Shown here: positions 1 to 11,513 of the stretch, piece by piece
Numbering within the stretch: the first letter of the stretch is position 1
Layout: each line of letters opens with the position of its first letter
Assembly (NCBI GenBank): GCA_963931865.1
Contig: OZ007518.1
Coordinates: 6,440,570 to 6,504,569, forward strand
Direction of reading: 5' to 3'
DNA length: 64,000 bases
From: Axinella damicornis
Taxonomy: Eukaryota; Porifera; Demospongiae; Axinellida; Axinellidae
The notes under the pieces: generated by a model
The model's input: only the letters and a program-made list of their open reading frames with translations
What the model was told of the DNA's origin: nothing
Databases searched by the model: none
Translations under genes and position numbers: made by a program

Positions 1-237
1 AGCGGACGGTGCAGCACCATTTGGTTAATCGAATCTCCATTTGGATGTGGTAAACTTAAGTAGGTGCACCATTTGGATCACTTCCCATTCATTTCCCTGC
101 CCGCAGCAGCTGCTGGCAGGGTTTCCCACTTAACATTCAATAGTAGTGTGTAAACAAAGCCATTCACATGTCTGGATGATAAGATTATACATCATGCACC
201 ATTTGGATGTAGATTTCTAGCGAGAACACTGCCCCCA
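1..237. mobile_element. Terminal fragment of a CAGTGTTCTC-type inverted-repeat transposon
   Basis: This stretch is closely similar, in the same orientation, to 32886-33101, the right end of a 4.26-kb element. Both contain GGTGCAGCACCATTTG and a GCAGCAGCTGCTGGCAGG segment. Both end with GAGAACACTG, which is the reverse complement of the CAGTGTTCTC found at 28849. The CAGNG start resembles hAT-superfamily ends, but no clear target duplication is visible and no coding capacity is seen. Confidence 0.6.
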
Positions 238-318
238 TGACATCCCCAATGTGGGTTTCCTGGGACAATCCAATTGCAATGCATGCTGGACATGAAAACC
301 CACCCATTTCATAGCACG

Positions 319-690
319 TACCCCGTGCGCAACTTTGACTTGACAGCTATAGGCCTACCACCAATTATTCATGCAGCATGCACAATGAGCTAGGTATATA
401 GGCCACGATTTACAGCGATGTCAGCATGCAGTGGCAGTAATGTTAGAAATAGGGTGTGGTCAAGTTGTATAAATTAGAAGCACGAATTTCACGCAGCTTT
501 TCTCAGCCTCTCGCGTAGATCTCTGGTCTGTGAGTTATGTAGATGCTAGTATTTTCTGAATTCTGACACTTCTATCCTGAAATAAGCCTTCAACAAGGCT
601 TAACTGCTCAAACCGCTTGGACAGACAGACTGACAGACAAACCGATCACTCTACCCCCTGCTGCGCATGCGCACTGGTATAAATGCTATA
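319..690. mobile_element. Nonautonomous element with ACCCCGTGCGCA / GCGCATGCGCAC ends
   Basis: The region from the CCCCGTGCGCAA end to the GCTGCGCATGCGCAC end recurs inverted in two pieces, at about 28970-29095 and 31990-32260 inside the large foldback element. Shared landmarks are the ATCTCTGGTCTGTGAGTTAT and CTATCCTGAAATAAGCC segments. It has no coding capacity. The stretch 691-827, before the TRMO stop codon, holds nothing I can name. Confidence 0.55.
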
Positions 691-827
691 CAACTGTTAC
701 GAAGTGATAGCAAGTTTGAGGAATTAACAGTCCCAAAACGAAACCACCTTATCGAAACCACCTTATCGTAGAACTTGTGTGCAAACACATTATTGTACAC
801 CTGATAAGAATTTACAGAAATGATATA

Positions 828-3800
828 TTAGCGTTTGTTCTTCCATAATGTTTTTGACTGCACGTCAGTGACCACACATTTGTCACCCACAAAAGTGCAA
901 GAAAGGTTAAGATTGTCAATACTAACTTGATAGGATTGATCCGTGCACTTTGTCCTGCGGTAGATTGACCTTGGATCTTGTCTCAACATCTCCACAATTG
1001 CCTCTCTCACTTCTTCTATTGATGCAAATGACTCCAAAATGAACGGGTCGTCTAACTTCTCATATGCCATAGTGTCTGACCTAGATTCACATTCCACGTC
1101 AAGGTGTTCATTTTTGCTGGATCTTTGGTCGGTCAAATCAATCCCTCCCTCTTGCATAGGATCTATGTCCTTGGATTCCTGCATCCTGTCAGAATTTGCA
1201 CTCGTACTATTGACCATCTCAAAGGTGGTGCTTTCCATGGAAGAAGAGTAACCTTTTCTGCACACAAATTTCTTCAACTGGGTTTCAGCTTGTGGAAGAA
1301 ATGTAACTTCTAGGCAATTTGCAGGAGGCTCAGATAGCCAGCTAGCAACAGTCACATGACCTGGAGGTGAACGTTTCCACCATTCTGTCCGGCCGAGGTC
1401 ATCTGGTTTTGGGTCTTGAAACGTTACATCTTTAGGTATCTGTGGTGTCATTTGAACATCACAGCCCATTCTCAATGTCCATGGGCAGTCATACTGACTA
1501 CTGAGGTATGTAGGGTTTCACATCCAGCACTGGTGTCCCCTCAACCAGATCAATGCCGGAGACATGCAAGGTTCTGCCGTCAATTCTTTCCAGTTTGGCG
1601 AGGGTAAGGCTGAGAGGACAGGGCCTATGGGGACTTCTTGATGCGAACACACCTATCCTCTTGCCATTCAGTCGGGGCGGTCTCACTTTGGCTTTGACAC
1701 CATCTTGAGAATTCTTGTGAAACACAAATAACAACCTAATGAAAGAATGCAAACACTTTTCATCAATTTGGCTGCAGCAGGGTTTTCAGAAGCTCATTGA
1801 AGTGTATGCACAGCAGAGCATGTCATCTACTGTTGGATCAACATAAATTCTTAAACACTACATGAAAACAATTAGCCTCGAACCCAGGCGAGGAGGCTCT
1901 TTTCCCCCTCCTCTGCACCTGGGTTCGAGGCTAGAAAACAATTTGTTACTGATACACTATAGTGCTGTCGGTTAATGTATATATGTACCATGTCAAGAGC
2001 ACTTGAGATTTAGGGGCAGACCTAGAGGCATATACAGCAGTGCACCAGACTTACGATACATTAACAGCTTTATTCCTACAAGTAGCTTCGCTCGCTTCGC
2101 TCGTTCAGCTACTTCCCCCTCGTTCGCCTACGTGAGTAATCCGGCACCAGTCAGCTCTCTGTGCAGAGCTGCTGCTCCACGATTGCGTCTGCTTCAGCTG
2201 TTGCTCACCGATTGCATTGATCCGCTTCAACTGCTGCTCCCGTTCCATGGCGTCCACTTCAGCTGCTTGTCCGCTTCAACTCCCCGATTGCCAACTGCTC
2301 CCCGATTGCGTCTGCTTCAGCTGCTGCTCCCCGATTGCATCCGCTTCAACTGCTGCTCCCCGATTGCGTATGCTTCAACTGCAGCTAGCTACGTCCGCTT
2401 CGACTGCTGCTAGCGCTTGCCCCGATTGCATCCACCATCTGTTCTCGAACATTCTTCGCAGAGTTCAAGGTTCAGTAAATTGAAGTACAAAGGTCGCACG
2501 TCACTAGTCTTGTCATGTCCCACTAATTATTGCTGATCACACGGACTTAACATTCCAGAGATGTCTAAATGCGGTCAATATGCATGTCTACTTGTACGGG
2601 CAATTTAAAACGTGTGTAAACCAAGACTGAGTTAACCCTTTCCTGGTGAGGGCACCATATGGCGCACTACAGGATGTGCTTTTGTAATTAGTATAGCTTG
2701 ATTTTGGCACTTAGTCAGCACTTGGTCATCCTTTAGAGTAGTAGTTTCAGAAACATGCAGGATGTTACAAGACTAGTCTCGTTCCCAGACCCCAAATGTA
2801 CACCCCCCACCCTGAACGCGCACCCATGAAAAACGACACGCTGCCTGACTTTCGAGGGGCGTAACCATGATCATGTACTCAGTTAATTCCAGGTGAAAAT
2901 TTACACTTTAAATTCGAGAAAGCAGTGAGCAGGGGGTGAAATTATGTTCGAAAAGATTAGTGCCAGGATAATAATATTATTTGTCTTAGCACAATCAATT
3001 TTGTTCTGCCATTATCGGCTGCCATTATCGTTCCCAGGCATACCCCGTTCTTTTCTGTTCTTCGGTTTGCATTGACGGACGTTCCGCATCTGTGTATTAT
3101 TGTCAACGCAAACCGAAGAACAGAAAGAACGGGGTAGGCCTGGGAATGAGGAGAATGCTTTTATAGTTGTGCATTCATAGCCTATTTGCCACCTGGTAAG
3201 TATATTCATGAAGCAACTGTGAAACCCATAATCATTTCTTAAACTCCAACTTTGTGGTATAAATAAGAGTGCATGTCTCTATGTATTGTAAAGCGAGTCT
3301 ACTCCACAGTGCACTTGCTCTCGCAGTGTCATCCCAGATGTAATGGCTGGACATTTTGACCGAACACATAGATGCACATGGATGCTTGGTCGGACAAAGT
3401 GGACAAATGGTCAGAAAATGTCTGATGTCCGACCGTAATTTCACCCTCTGGGTGAGAAATATTCTTTTGTACCACAGAAGGTACCACTCCTAGTTTTTGG
3501 GCTGTGTCTACCAGGTCTACTTCGCCGACACGGAAAATGCTTATTGCTCGAGCTAAACTCTGATCGGCGATATCAGACATCTGGGCTGAGCAAAACGTCG
3601 TATCGTCACCAGACCCCTTTTTCGCGGATGCGCGTTTTGGTTATGGGACCTAGTAAGACCTCAAAGAATTTTTCTGGACAGAAACAGTTGGACTGGGTTA
3701 TTAATTACAGCTCCGTCACAGTGCCTCCAAAAACAGGAAATAAAGGGGGTGACATAGTTTGCCAATACTAGTTAGCTATCTGAGAACATGTTTATGTATT

Positions 3801-4686
3801 TTCGTGGCTGGGAAACTAGCCTTGTTCCCAGGCCTTTTATACCTCCAGTTTTGAACACTTACAGTATGCAAAAACGGCAGAGAAGGCCTGGGGAACCTTA
3901 GCATGTGATCCGTAGCACGGCTTACATCACGGATTCTAGACGCAATAGCTTATTTACATTCCCATCCACAGCAACAGAGAAGCTAGAAAACTGAATCAAG
4001 TTCCAGAGAAGAGGTAGGTCCTATACCTGTAAAACATATCCAAGTTCGAAGCATAACCGCTGAGGGCTATCATAGCTGTGATACAAGTGGTGAAACAGTG
4101 TGGTCTGAGCCGCAGATCACATGCTAAGATTCCCGAGGCCTTCCCTGCCGTTATTTCATATTGTAAGCATGGAGGAGTAGAAGGCCTAGGAACGAGGTTA
4201 GGGGAAACAGCACAAATGATATTAATGGAACACACCTACTTACCAAACATGGGAATAATCTTCCAGCCCTTCCAGTGAGTGACTTGGGTTGCTGAACACC
4301 TCCACTGTGAGACTACCAGGTGCTTTGCTGCACAGGAACGGTTGACGTGGCGTGCTGTTCTTCTCTTTGAAACAGGTATTTATCCTGCCAATCGCCAATT
4401 CTGACAGAGCTGATAATACTGTGGTGCTTCTTTTAGCATTTGTCCTGTTTAGTGAATTCTCTTTTGAAGTCTTAGTTGGATGACGTATTTGACTCTCCAC
4501 CTGTCCACAAGCAGCACCTGAGGCACTTTCCCTTTGTTCCTTCGGCTTTTGATTTTGTGCATCTCACTCTGGACCAAGAACTTCAGAGATTCAACCTGCC
4601 TCCTCAGGTTCCTGAGTTCCTTTCTCAGAACAGAAGAAGTTCCTTCTAACTGAATCACCCTAGCTAGCCTCGAATGCTGTTGCCAT
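828..4686 (-). CDS. TRMO: tRNA (adenine(37)-N6)-methyltransferase, TRMO/TsaA-like, frame disrupted
   Basis: The family N6-methylates t6A37 in tRNAs that read ANN codons, using S-adenosylmethionine. Two exons are readable. Exon 1, about 4690-4244, encodes a coiled-coil leader and the start of the TsaA barrel (IGRINTCFKEKNSTPRQ, then EDYSHVW). It splices with GTAAGT, in phase 2, to exon 2 at 1735-828. Exon 2 carries LLFVFHKN, the hallmark GVFASRSPHRP, SGIDLVEGTPVLDVKPY and the C-terminal domain with DPRSIYRR; the stop is at 830-828. The 2.5-kb intron is full of repeats. Two lesions break the frame: an apparent lost G near 4563 between the coiled coil and the barrel, and a 7-bp tandem duplication at 1494-1500 directly after KPYIPQ. 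The start codon is unresolved; an ATG at 4686-4684 is near but out of frame. The family assignment is firm; whether the gene is functional is not. Confidence 0.88.
1873..1934. repeat. TAGCCTCG foldback hairpin
   Basis: TTAGCCTCGAACCCAGGCG faces CACCTGGGTTCGAGGCTAG, giving a hairpin of about 62 nt in the TRMO intron. It belongs to the TAGCCTCGTTCCCAGG foldback family scattered through the window. Confidence 0.75.
2060..2515. mobile_element. Composite element carrying a GCTGCTGCTCCCCGATTGCGT minisatellite, copy 1
   Basis: It opens with AGTAGCTTCGCTCGCTTCGC and CAGCTACTTCCCCCTCGTTC. About ten degenerate units of roughly 25-30 bp follow, rich in CAGCTGCTGCTCCCCGATTG. It closes with AAGTACAAAGGTCGCACGTCACTAGTC. 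The same order of parts occurs at about 35804-36300 and, inverted, at about 51840-52130, so this is a mobile composite repeat. Long open frames inside it are a by-product of the repeat. Confidence 0.7.
2516..3026. other. Intronic stretch, no gene seen
   Basis: This is part of the TRMO intron. It holds a TTAACCCTTTCCTGG motif near 2633 that resembles a piggyBac-type end, but I could not find a partner end. Nothing else is supported. Confidence 0.4.
3028..3150. repeat. Long perfect-arm foldback (CGTTCCCAGGC family)
   Basis: The left arm (3028-3075) contains CCCCGTTC and CTGTTCTTCGGTTTGC. The right arm (3104-3150) contains GCAAACCGAAGAACAG, then GAACGGGG and CCTGGGAATG. The arms are nearly complementary over about 40 bp around a short loop. 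It is a foldback MITE in the TRMO intron. Confidence 0.8.
3819..4202. mobile_element. Inverted-repeat MITE of the TAGCCTCGTTCCCAGG family
   Basis: The left end reads CTAGCCTTGTTCCCAGGCCT and the right end AGGCCTAGGAACGAGGTTAG. No coding capacity is visible. It ends about 40 bp from the 3' side of TRMO exon 1. Confidence 0.6.
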
Positions 4687-4799
4687 GTTGGCAGTCTGGT
4701 TCTGGTTCCCAGGTGGGTCTGGGAATCAGACTACCATGCTGGTGGCTGAGCTAAAGTGGGGAACCCCTGTCTATCATATCACCACATAATACACTCACG
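4687..4799. promoter_or_regulatory. Short shared region between divergent TRMO and PARG
   Basis: TRMO coding sequence ends its 5' side near 4690 on the minus strand and the PARG ATG is at 4800 on the plus strand, leaving about 110 bp for both promoters and leaders. The interval contains a TAGCCTCG/CCCAGG foldback-like segment (4663-4730). No TATA box is evident. A shared bidirectional promoter is inferred from geometry only. Confidence 0.45.
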
Positions 4800-6396
4800 A
4801 TGGCGAAGTCTAGTGCGCGTGCGACTTTGTTGAACCTTCCTAGCACATACAAGCAATGGCCGGAGATTAAAGACGATCTGACGAATCTTGCAGAGAAGAA
4901 ATTACGTGGAGTGGATGCTTTCGAGGACGTATGTAAGAAGCACGACCGTTGGGAACAGATCAAGCCTCCTTTCTCGCTGCTTAGGCGTGTTCTCTCTGAC
5001 GGTAGCCACGTCACCGAGGAGTTCTTTTGTGAGACCCTGCTGCCGTGGATCGCTGGGAAGGCCCTCCAAGTGGAAGAGTTGTTCAAAGATGCTAACCAGC
5101 AAATCCCGGTGAGTTGTGACGTTTGTTAATTAAATAGTGGGCAGGGCTGGTCATAACCCTAGCTACCTTATAGCTTACCCTTGTTTTGAATCTGGGCATG
5201 GGCAGATGCTTTCCATTTTGGAACAAGCACTTGCTACGTGCTTTTCAGACGTCCGCAAAGTCTCGCGTAGCCTTTAGGCTTGCAGAGCTAGCTCAGCTAC
5301 TATGTGGAGTCCAACTGTGAGGGCAATCAACATCTTTATCTCAGCTCCACACTCTTAAACTATATTGATCTTATGCAACTGACGTCATAGCCGGTTATCA
5401 ACCCATAATATTAAGGCAAGAAGATCGTACAGGGTTTTTCGGAATCCTTGCAACGCTACACTAAAATGTACACCATTCCATATATGGAGCGCAGGCAGGG
5501 CTATGCAACTGTACTTAAGCACTGAACTTTGGCATTTAATCAAATATCACACAAACGAGTTTCGACCACAAAATTAATTGTCCACTTAACGCAACTAGCT
5601 GTGGCTGTTGCAAGGGTTTGGAAAAGCCCTGTACGTTCTATTGTTCGCTATTACATAGTTAGCATACCTACATGTGTAACCAGCTTTCAAAAGGTCTATC
5701 TTGTTACTTGTTTCCAAATCTGTAGTCTCATGCCCTTCCTTGCCTTGCCGCATGCTCGATCGCTCGATCTAGCAGAGCTCCGGATGTGCCAGACAACTAT
5801 CAGTGTCAGAACTGAGAGTTTTCTGCCCGCCGAGTTCTGCACACATGCTCATTTCTCCATTTCCTCATTTCCCGTTCCTCGTTTTAGGCCAACCCATATC
5901 ACAGTGACCAGTGTGGTCTTCGGAGTCAATGCATCCTACCCCATTTATCTATTTTAAGTAACAATCTTAATAAGTTTTAATAGGTAAGTCAGTTTCCATT
6001 CCCATTCCCTTTAGCCAATGCCTACGACTGACTACCAGCAGCTCACATTCGTAACGTTCCTCGGCGTGGACTTCTTTGGCAGCCAGAGGAGCAAACTGGT
6101 ATGATTGCTCAAGTGCTTTGAGCGCCTCATGGACGCAGAGAAGGCAGACAACCAAGAATTTCTGGCAATGAACATTACTGTTGCACGGAAACGTATTGCA
6201 AACGTATTTGGGGGGAAAGTACGGCTATTCTCCTACCACTTGAGCCTCAGCCAACACGGCTAATTGAGGATGCCGATGGCTGCCTAAAGTGGACTTTGCC
6301 AATGCGTACATTGGGGGAGGTGTGCTGGGACTTGGAAATGTGCAGGTATGTTGTACGTAAGTACGTGCTGTGAGGCGCATGTATGTGTGTGTATAC

Positions 6397-6427
<31 letters not shown>

Positions 6428-9400
6428 CATGTGTGTGTGTGTGTGTGTGTGTGTTAGTGACTAGTGTGTGTGTGTTTGTGTGTGTGCGTGTACTTGTGTA
6501 CACGTGCATGTGTGCATCAATTTGGACACCACATTCATGTCAAGGCATAAACCTTTTCAAATGATGCCAATGTTACATCATAGACTCTGTTTTGTGATGT
6601 CATAACAGGTTCTGTGGCAGCTGAAATATGATAAAACCTGGATCGGCCATTCCACCTTGCAGTCCTTTTACCTTGTAGGGCCAGTGTTCAAGGCCTATTT
6701 TTCAGCTACAATGGATTGGGAATTGGCATTGACTTGCTTGAAACCTCATTCTGGTGGCTGCGGTCAGCCACATAATTAATGCGCATATAGGATGGCTGAA
6801 GGTGAGCAGTTGGAATGCCACAACCCAATAAAACAGAAACAGCGTTTATTATAACCCATGAACACAACATACGTACTGCAGGCTAACAGATTATACTCCA
6901 AGGTACTATGGGGGGCATTGAGGCTCGTCCCAAGTGCCATTTGGATGTACACAACTCCCCACACACACATGCTTCCTCCCGTAATGTAAAGTACAATGTA
7001 AATCATGTTCAGTTTAGTTGCCTCAAGCTCATCACTTTGAAGCTGATGCCCCACTCTCTCTTTCTAAACTCAGGAGGAGATCCGTTTCATGATCAATCCT
7101 GAGTGTCTGGTCTCCATGCTGTTCTGTAATGAGATGCAGGACGATGAAGCCATTCTGATCTGTGGGGCAGAACGGTTCTCCACCTACTCTGGCTATGGAG
7201 GGAAATTCAAGTCGAGGGCGAGATAATGCACGAGCCGAAGGCGAGTGCATTATCTGCCCGAGACTGCTAGATTGCCCGAGTGCACTAAAGCCCGTAATGC
7301 ACTGCAAACTGGTATCTAAACTACTTAGTGCAACTCGCTGACCAGAAACAGCTGTTGATCTTTGAAAAGTGTGCATTATCTAGATAATGCGCACTAATAA
7401 TCGATTTAATGCTCAGTCATGTGATCGATTCTGAGGCGTCTGATTTGTTGAGGGTCACGTGAGTAGTACTAATGTGTTTATACGTAGATGACTTCAAAAG
7501 TATGGGAAGGCTGGAGGGGATGCTGCCTGCTGGATATATCTGCATCACATGGTCATTTCTGTTCTAAATTGAGTAGCTACTTCTGCCAACACACCCAGTG
7601 GCGTGGATGTTATCTGAGTAGTTTCACATTATTTTGTCCATCAAAATCTATAGCTCTGCATAGACAAAATATTACTGGCTACGTGAACAATAGATGCTTT
7701 TCATCACAACAGAAACTGCTACACCTCACAATGGATCACATTAAATTTTGTTTGAGTACTTGGGGGGGGGGGGGGGGGGGCATTGTTTAGAGGTTGAGGA
7801 GCTGAAGCCCCCTCTGTCCCCCTCTACATTCCACCTCTGTTTGTATTACTGCTATCATTGTAGTCAAGGTGTCGTACCCCCATACTGTAAATCTGGCGCA
7901 TGCAATGTAACGTATGAATCAGTTTGGACTTGGACATGCACTCAATGGAGCGTGGCAGTCTCGGAACCAGATCCTTCATGCCAAGAGTCTGGTATCAGAA
8001 GACTAAGGCAAATAGCAACAAAATTAATGATGCCAGGAAGGGAAGGGCTGAATAGTTATACTGACATGACAGTCTGTGCCAGACCAGCCTGTGCAATGAT
8101 TCAACTATTAGCTACTACTAGCTGACTGCAGGGCGGGGTGAAGATGAGCAAGCTGCATTCTGTTCAGCCATGCACTGTGCATGGGGAGAGAATGAAGTTG
8201 CTGCTGAGTGTCTGCGAGGTCACAGTAGTTGTACTCCACTTGGTAGTGACTCTGGCATCTCTTAGGCTAAAACCTCTCCTTGAGGGCTTTTTTCATCCCC
8301 TTGCACTAAGTTTTCGTCATTGAAATGCAGTCTGCACTCGCCCGGTGAGGTGCACCTTCAGCCATTAGAGCTTTGTGCCTCATTCCAGCCATATACGTTG
8401 GCCACGCTCTTGAAGTAATATACCCACTTGTCCCATTTCCTCCCACCATTAAAGCTCTCTGGTAGAACCGGCGGTCTTGCCAATGCCATATCTAGGTAGT
8501 CTGTGGAAGTCATGGTGGATCCTGCTGACTACGCAATTTGTAACAAGGCAAATTAGCCGTTCAACAAAATCATATACTGCAAGCTAAGAATTTTTGTTCT
8601 GAACAGCACTGCCAATATGTATGGAGTCATACGATGACAGTACAAACATGACAGCCCCCAGGGCGGGCACAATTCTGCCAGATTGAGAGCATGGCCATAG
8701 CACTGAATATAAAGCTCAGCTGAGATGCTACACCCCTCCTCCTCCCACACATGTTTGCAGCCCCATCGTAGCATTGGCCACGGCAGTTGCTTATAGGCAA
8801 GTTCATTCGCAACATGGTATCCTTTAGAGTTGCCACAAGTACATAGACTGCAATGGACTGAACATTGTGGATGCCAACAAAATTCTCATGGGGCTCTAAG
8901 TTCTCATCAACAGATCAAAAGCATACTATATACAACCTGCTCCTTGTTCGAAGCATCGGTAAGTTCATCAGCCATGATAGAGAAGAACTTGCCACTCTGT
9001 ACGAAAGTAGCAATATCTTTCTGTACGAAGTAGCAATATCTCTAAGAATACATACAGCCATAATCTTTTTGTATCTGCGGTTCTGTATATATACTTGTCA
9101 GTTTTCTGCTGAAGAAAAAAAAGTTACTGTCTCTCTCATCTCCATCACCATGTAATGCTAGCCAAATATTCTGAGCAACCTTTAAAAGATGCTCTCGATT
9201 GGTGTGGCAAGGGTAGATGACAGCATCTCTCCCACATCACCAGTCGTCTTAGGCAGTGTAATTGCAGCGTTAACTGCAATTTTATGAGTAGCTGAGTCCT
9301 CATGACTACCGAAGCATCTGGTTGCTTCTTTCCAAAAGCAGAAACCACCATAGATGAAAGCAGAGTCTGCCGGCGATTTTCATCTTCCCAGACTTGATGG

Positions 9401-9963
9401 CTATCACATACAGTTGTGCCCATAATTTAAAATTTGTATGCCGTAATGTACGCATACAATAATGCATGACATTCTTTTTCTCACAGGACCCTATGAAGAC
9501 CCCAACCCTGTTGATGAGAAGAACAGGCGCTGTGTGAGCATTGTTGCCATAGATGCAATCCCCTTCTCTTATGAGGGAACGAACTCCCAGTACTTCAAGG
9601 GCAACATTATCAGAGAACTCAACAAGGCTTACTGCGGCTTCAGCTTTCAAACACCCAATGACAAACCCTCAGATAGAAAGTTAGCTGCCTTAGCTACTGA
9701 GAACTGGAGGTGTGGTGCCTTTGGGGGTGATAAGGAGATAAAGACACTACACAGTGGATGGCTGCCTCACAGGTGGGTAGGTCGACTCTGTACTACACTT
9801 TCCGTGACAAACGACTTGGTGATCAACAGAGTGAGGTGGTGAAGGTACTTCTTGAGCACAAAGTAACTGTCGGTCAGCTGTATGCCATCCTTACTAGTGG
9901 CAATATTAAGCCATCGAAAAGAATGTCTTCAAGTATGTGATGGAGGAAGCTGCCAAACTCTAA
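4800..9963 (+). CDS. PARG: Poly(ADP-ribose) glycohydrolase, exons with several frame lesions
   Basis: PARG hydrolyses ribose-ribose bonds of poly(ADP-ribose). Exons read by eye: 4800-5108 (intact, includes IKPPFSLLRRVLSDGSH, donor GTGAGT); 6015-6345 (ends in DFANAYIGGGVLGLGNVQ); 7074-7210 (starts EEIRFMINPE, includes AERFSTYSGY); 9487-9963 (VAIDAIPFSYEG, RELNKAYCGF, NWRCGAFGGD, then SQVGRSTLYYTF and the stop). The catalytic signature GGG-X7-QEE is complete but split by an intron exactly between Q and EE. Lesions: an in-frame TGA near 6110, apparent single-base losses near 6263, 6288, 9751 and 9915. Adding the two missing bases makes exon 2 a whole number of codons, and the last exon also fits with two. 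An exon for the LLANAFF region was not found securely (perhaps about 5815-5890). The 7210 donor is weak and adjoins a MITE. Family certain, functional status open. Confidence 0.88.
6382..6500. repeat. (GT)n microsatellite in a PARG intron
   Basis: Several blocks of TG dinucleotides are interrupted by TATAC and TAGTGACTAG. Both strands give spurious Cys/Val or His/Thr open frames. The intron (6346-7073) otherwise shows nothing recognisable. Confidence 0.9.
7215..7395. mobile_element. Small AGATAATGCAC inverted-repeat MITE
   Basis: AGATAATGCAC at 7220 is answered by GTGCATTATCT about 25 bp later. The far end again shows GTGCATTATCTAGATAATGC. It begins within a few bases of the PARG exon 3 end, which may explain the poor GTCGAG donor there. 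Confidence 0.5.
7400..8550. other. PARG intron, no gene seen
   Basis: The stretch contains a 19-nt G run (7762-7780) but no recognisable exon or element. Confidence 0.4.
8553..9440 (-). pseudogene. Decayed hAT transposase (TTF zinc finger / DUF4371 type) inside a PARG intron
   Basis: Read on the minus strand, the N-terminal part (about 9380-9200) gives FWKEATRCFGSHEDSATHK and LPKTTGDVGEMLSS, typical of TTF-finger/DUF4371 hAT proteins. Around 9165-9125 comes DGDERDSNF. Near 8980-8940 comes FFSIMADELTDASNKEQ, which contains the first catalytic Asp region. 8830-8700 gives LPISNCRGQCYDGAANMCG, followed by YIQCYGHALNLA. These blocks lie in different frames with stops between them, so this is a dead copy. 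The C-terminal dimerisation domain is missing and no clear TIRs were found. It is antisense to PARG. Confidence 0.8.
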
Positions 9964-10446
9964 ACTAGCACTGACAGTTACTACAGTACATTAGTGTATG
10001 GATAGGAATTTATTATAGCATTTTTACTTTTATGTGCACAATGATTAGTGATTAGGCAGAGTAGCTATATAATTATGACCACGAACTCTTGATATGACAC
10101 ATCATGTGCACTGAGAAAAAGATTTTGTTTTTATGTCATGAATAACAACTACAATCATACTTTTGACATGACAATATACTACTAGATCCCTTCCTGGAAC
10201 CAGGTATGGGAAATACGAAGCAGGAGTACGTGAAAGGGGTGGTAATTGTTTACTTAGAATCTGATGACAGTGGTGCCACTTCAATATGAAGCATGCATGC
10301 AGTCTTCCCAGCCCTTAGCTTGTCAATTGCAGTACAGATAAACAGCAATGCAACCCACATCCAGCATCACACTATATAATTATACCAACAACCACCCGCT
10401 GGTATATTAATGTGATTATGTGAGCTACTCATCTACAGAAGACCAC
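9964..10446. other. Downstream flank of PARG, no gene seen
   Basis: AT-rich sequence with no open frame, RNA gene or clear repeat. The PARG 3' UTR presumably lies here, but I could not identify a definite poly(A) signal. Confidence 0.35.
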
Positions 10447-11045
10447 AAGTGTCAGCTACTTCACTTTCATTCATTTCCACTGCACATTTCCATTGTGAGT
10501 TATGCTTCCATGGCACCCTTTCACTAATACTTCCACTTCCATTGCACTCTTCCATAGTATGCTTCCATCTCCATCAATATTGCACTCTTCCACGTACCGC
10601 CAGTAGCATCGCCATGATCTCTAACCGTATTGACCTTCACCCACATGAAATGGAGATTGGACAATAATATATTATTATTATTCTCTGGAGAGAAGTGTCC
10701 AATTCCACTGCACCAGTCAGCATCTAAGAATTTTCAATACCACCACATGACAATTGTCCACAGACCTGAGTGAACAGCTTTCGACTATTGCAAGACATCG
10801 CTTCCATTCTTAGTGTTACGTTTGTATCCTGAAAGGAGCGTGTGAATAAACTATAAACTTCGGATGGTACGTACGTGCAATATGGCAGAGTACAATGGAA
10901 GCGAAAGTGTACAATGGAAATGAAAGCATACAATGGAAATGAAAGCATACAATGGAAGATTTAAAGGAAGAGTGCAATGGAAATGGAATTGTACCATGGA
11001 AGAGTGCAATAGAAGTGATACATACAAATGAAGTGCTGATGAAAT
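10447..11045. repeat. Large imperfect inverted repeat built from about 19-bp ACAATGGAAATGAAAGCAT units
   Basis: The left arm (10460-10600) carries repeated CTTCCATTGCACTCTTCCA-type words. The right arm (10885-11030) carries the complementary ACAATGGAAATGAAAGC units, two of them near perfect at about 10905-10960. A unique spacer of about 280 bp separates them. The open frames seen here are low-complexity artefacts. Confidence 0.65.
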
Positions 11046-11511
11046 TGGAGTAGTACACACGTAGGTAAGTTAGCCCTTTTGGGCTTCCATATACGTATAA
11101 CCTCCATGCATGGATGCCTCTGCTCAACATTGGAGTAGCTGTTGCACAAACACAGGCAGTTCCCAGTCAGAGGACAAAACTGCGGCAAAACAAAATTGAT
11201 GCAGGAATCTCATGCATGCAGTTATCCTACGACATGAATGATCTTAACATGACTGCACTGATGTAGCTACCGATGATCATACTACTGATCTTACAAGCCA
11301 GATCTATTGTCTAAAGTTACATAATGCTGCCTACCCACCCACTGTGATCACCATTTCTCAATTCTTCATAACTAATTCTCAATGCCTCAGCAGCAATTTG
11401 ATTGGTCAAATGTACTATCTTGGCGTAAACTTGCGTGAACTAGTGGGTGAATGACAATCAAGATCACGCTCTCGGGGACCTGTGGATATGCCTGGTCACG
11501 CACCTAGAGTA
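11046..11511. other. Unassigned intergenic stretch
   Basis: No exon, repeat family or RNA gene was recognised. Confidence 0.35.
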
Positions 11512-11513
11512 TA

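Noticed and set aside
2633..2670. TTAACCCTTTCCTGG as a piggyBac-like end
   Set aside because: No partner end with GGG-TTAA at a plausible distance.
5529..5957. 142-codon frame as PARG exon 2
   Set aside because: Only a weak, out-of-frame likeness to the LLANAFF region near 5815-5890; not enough to call an exon.
6225..6564. Thr/His and Cys/Val open frames
   Set aside because: Products of the GT microsatellite in the PARG intron.
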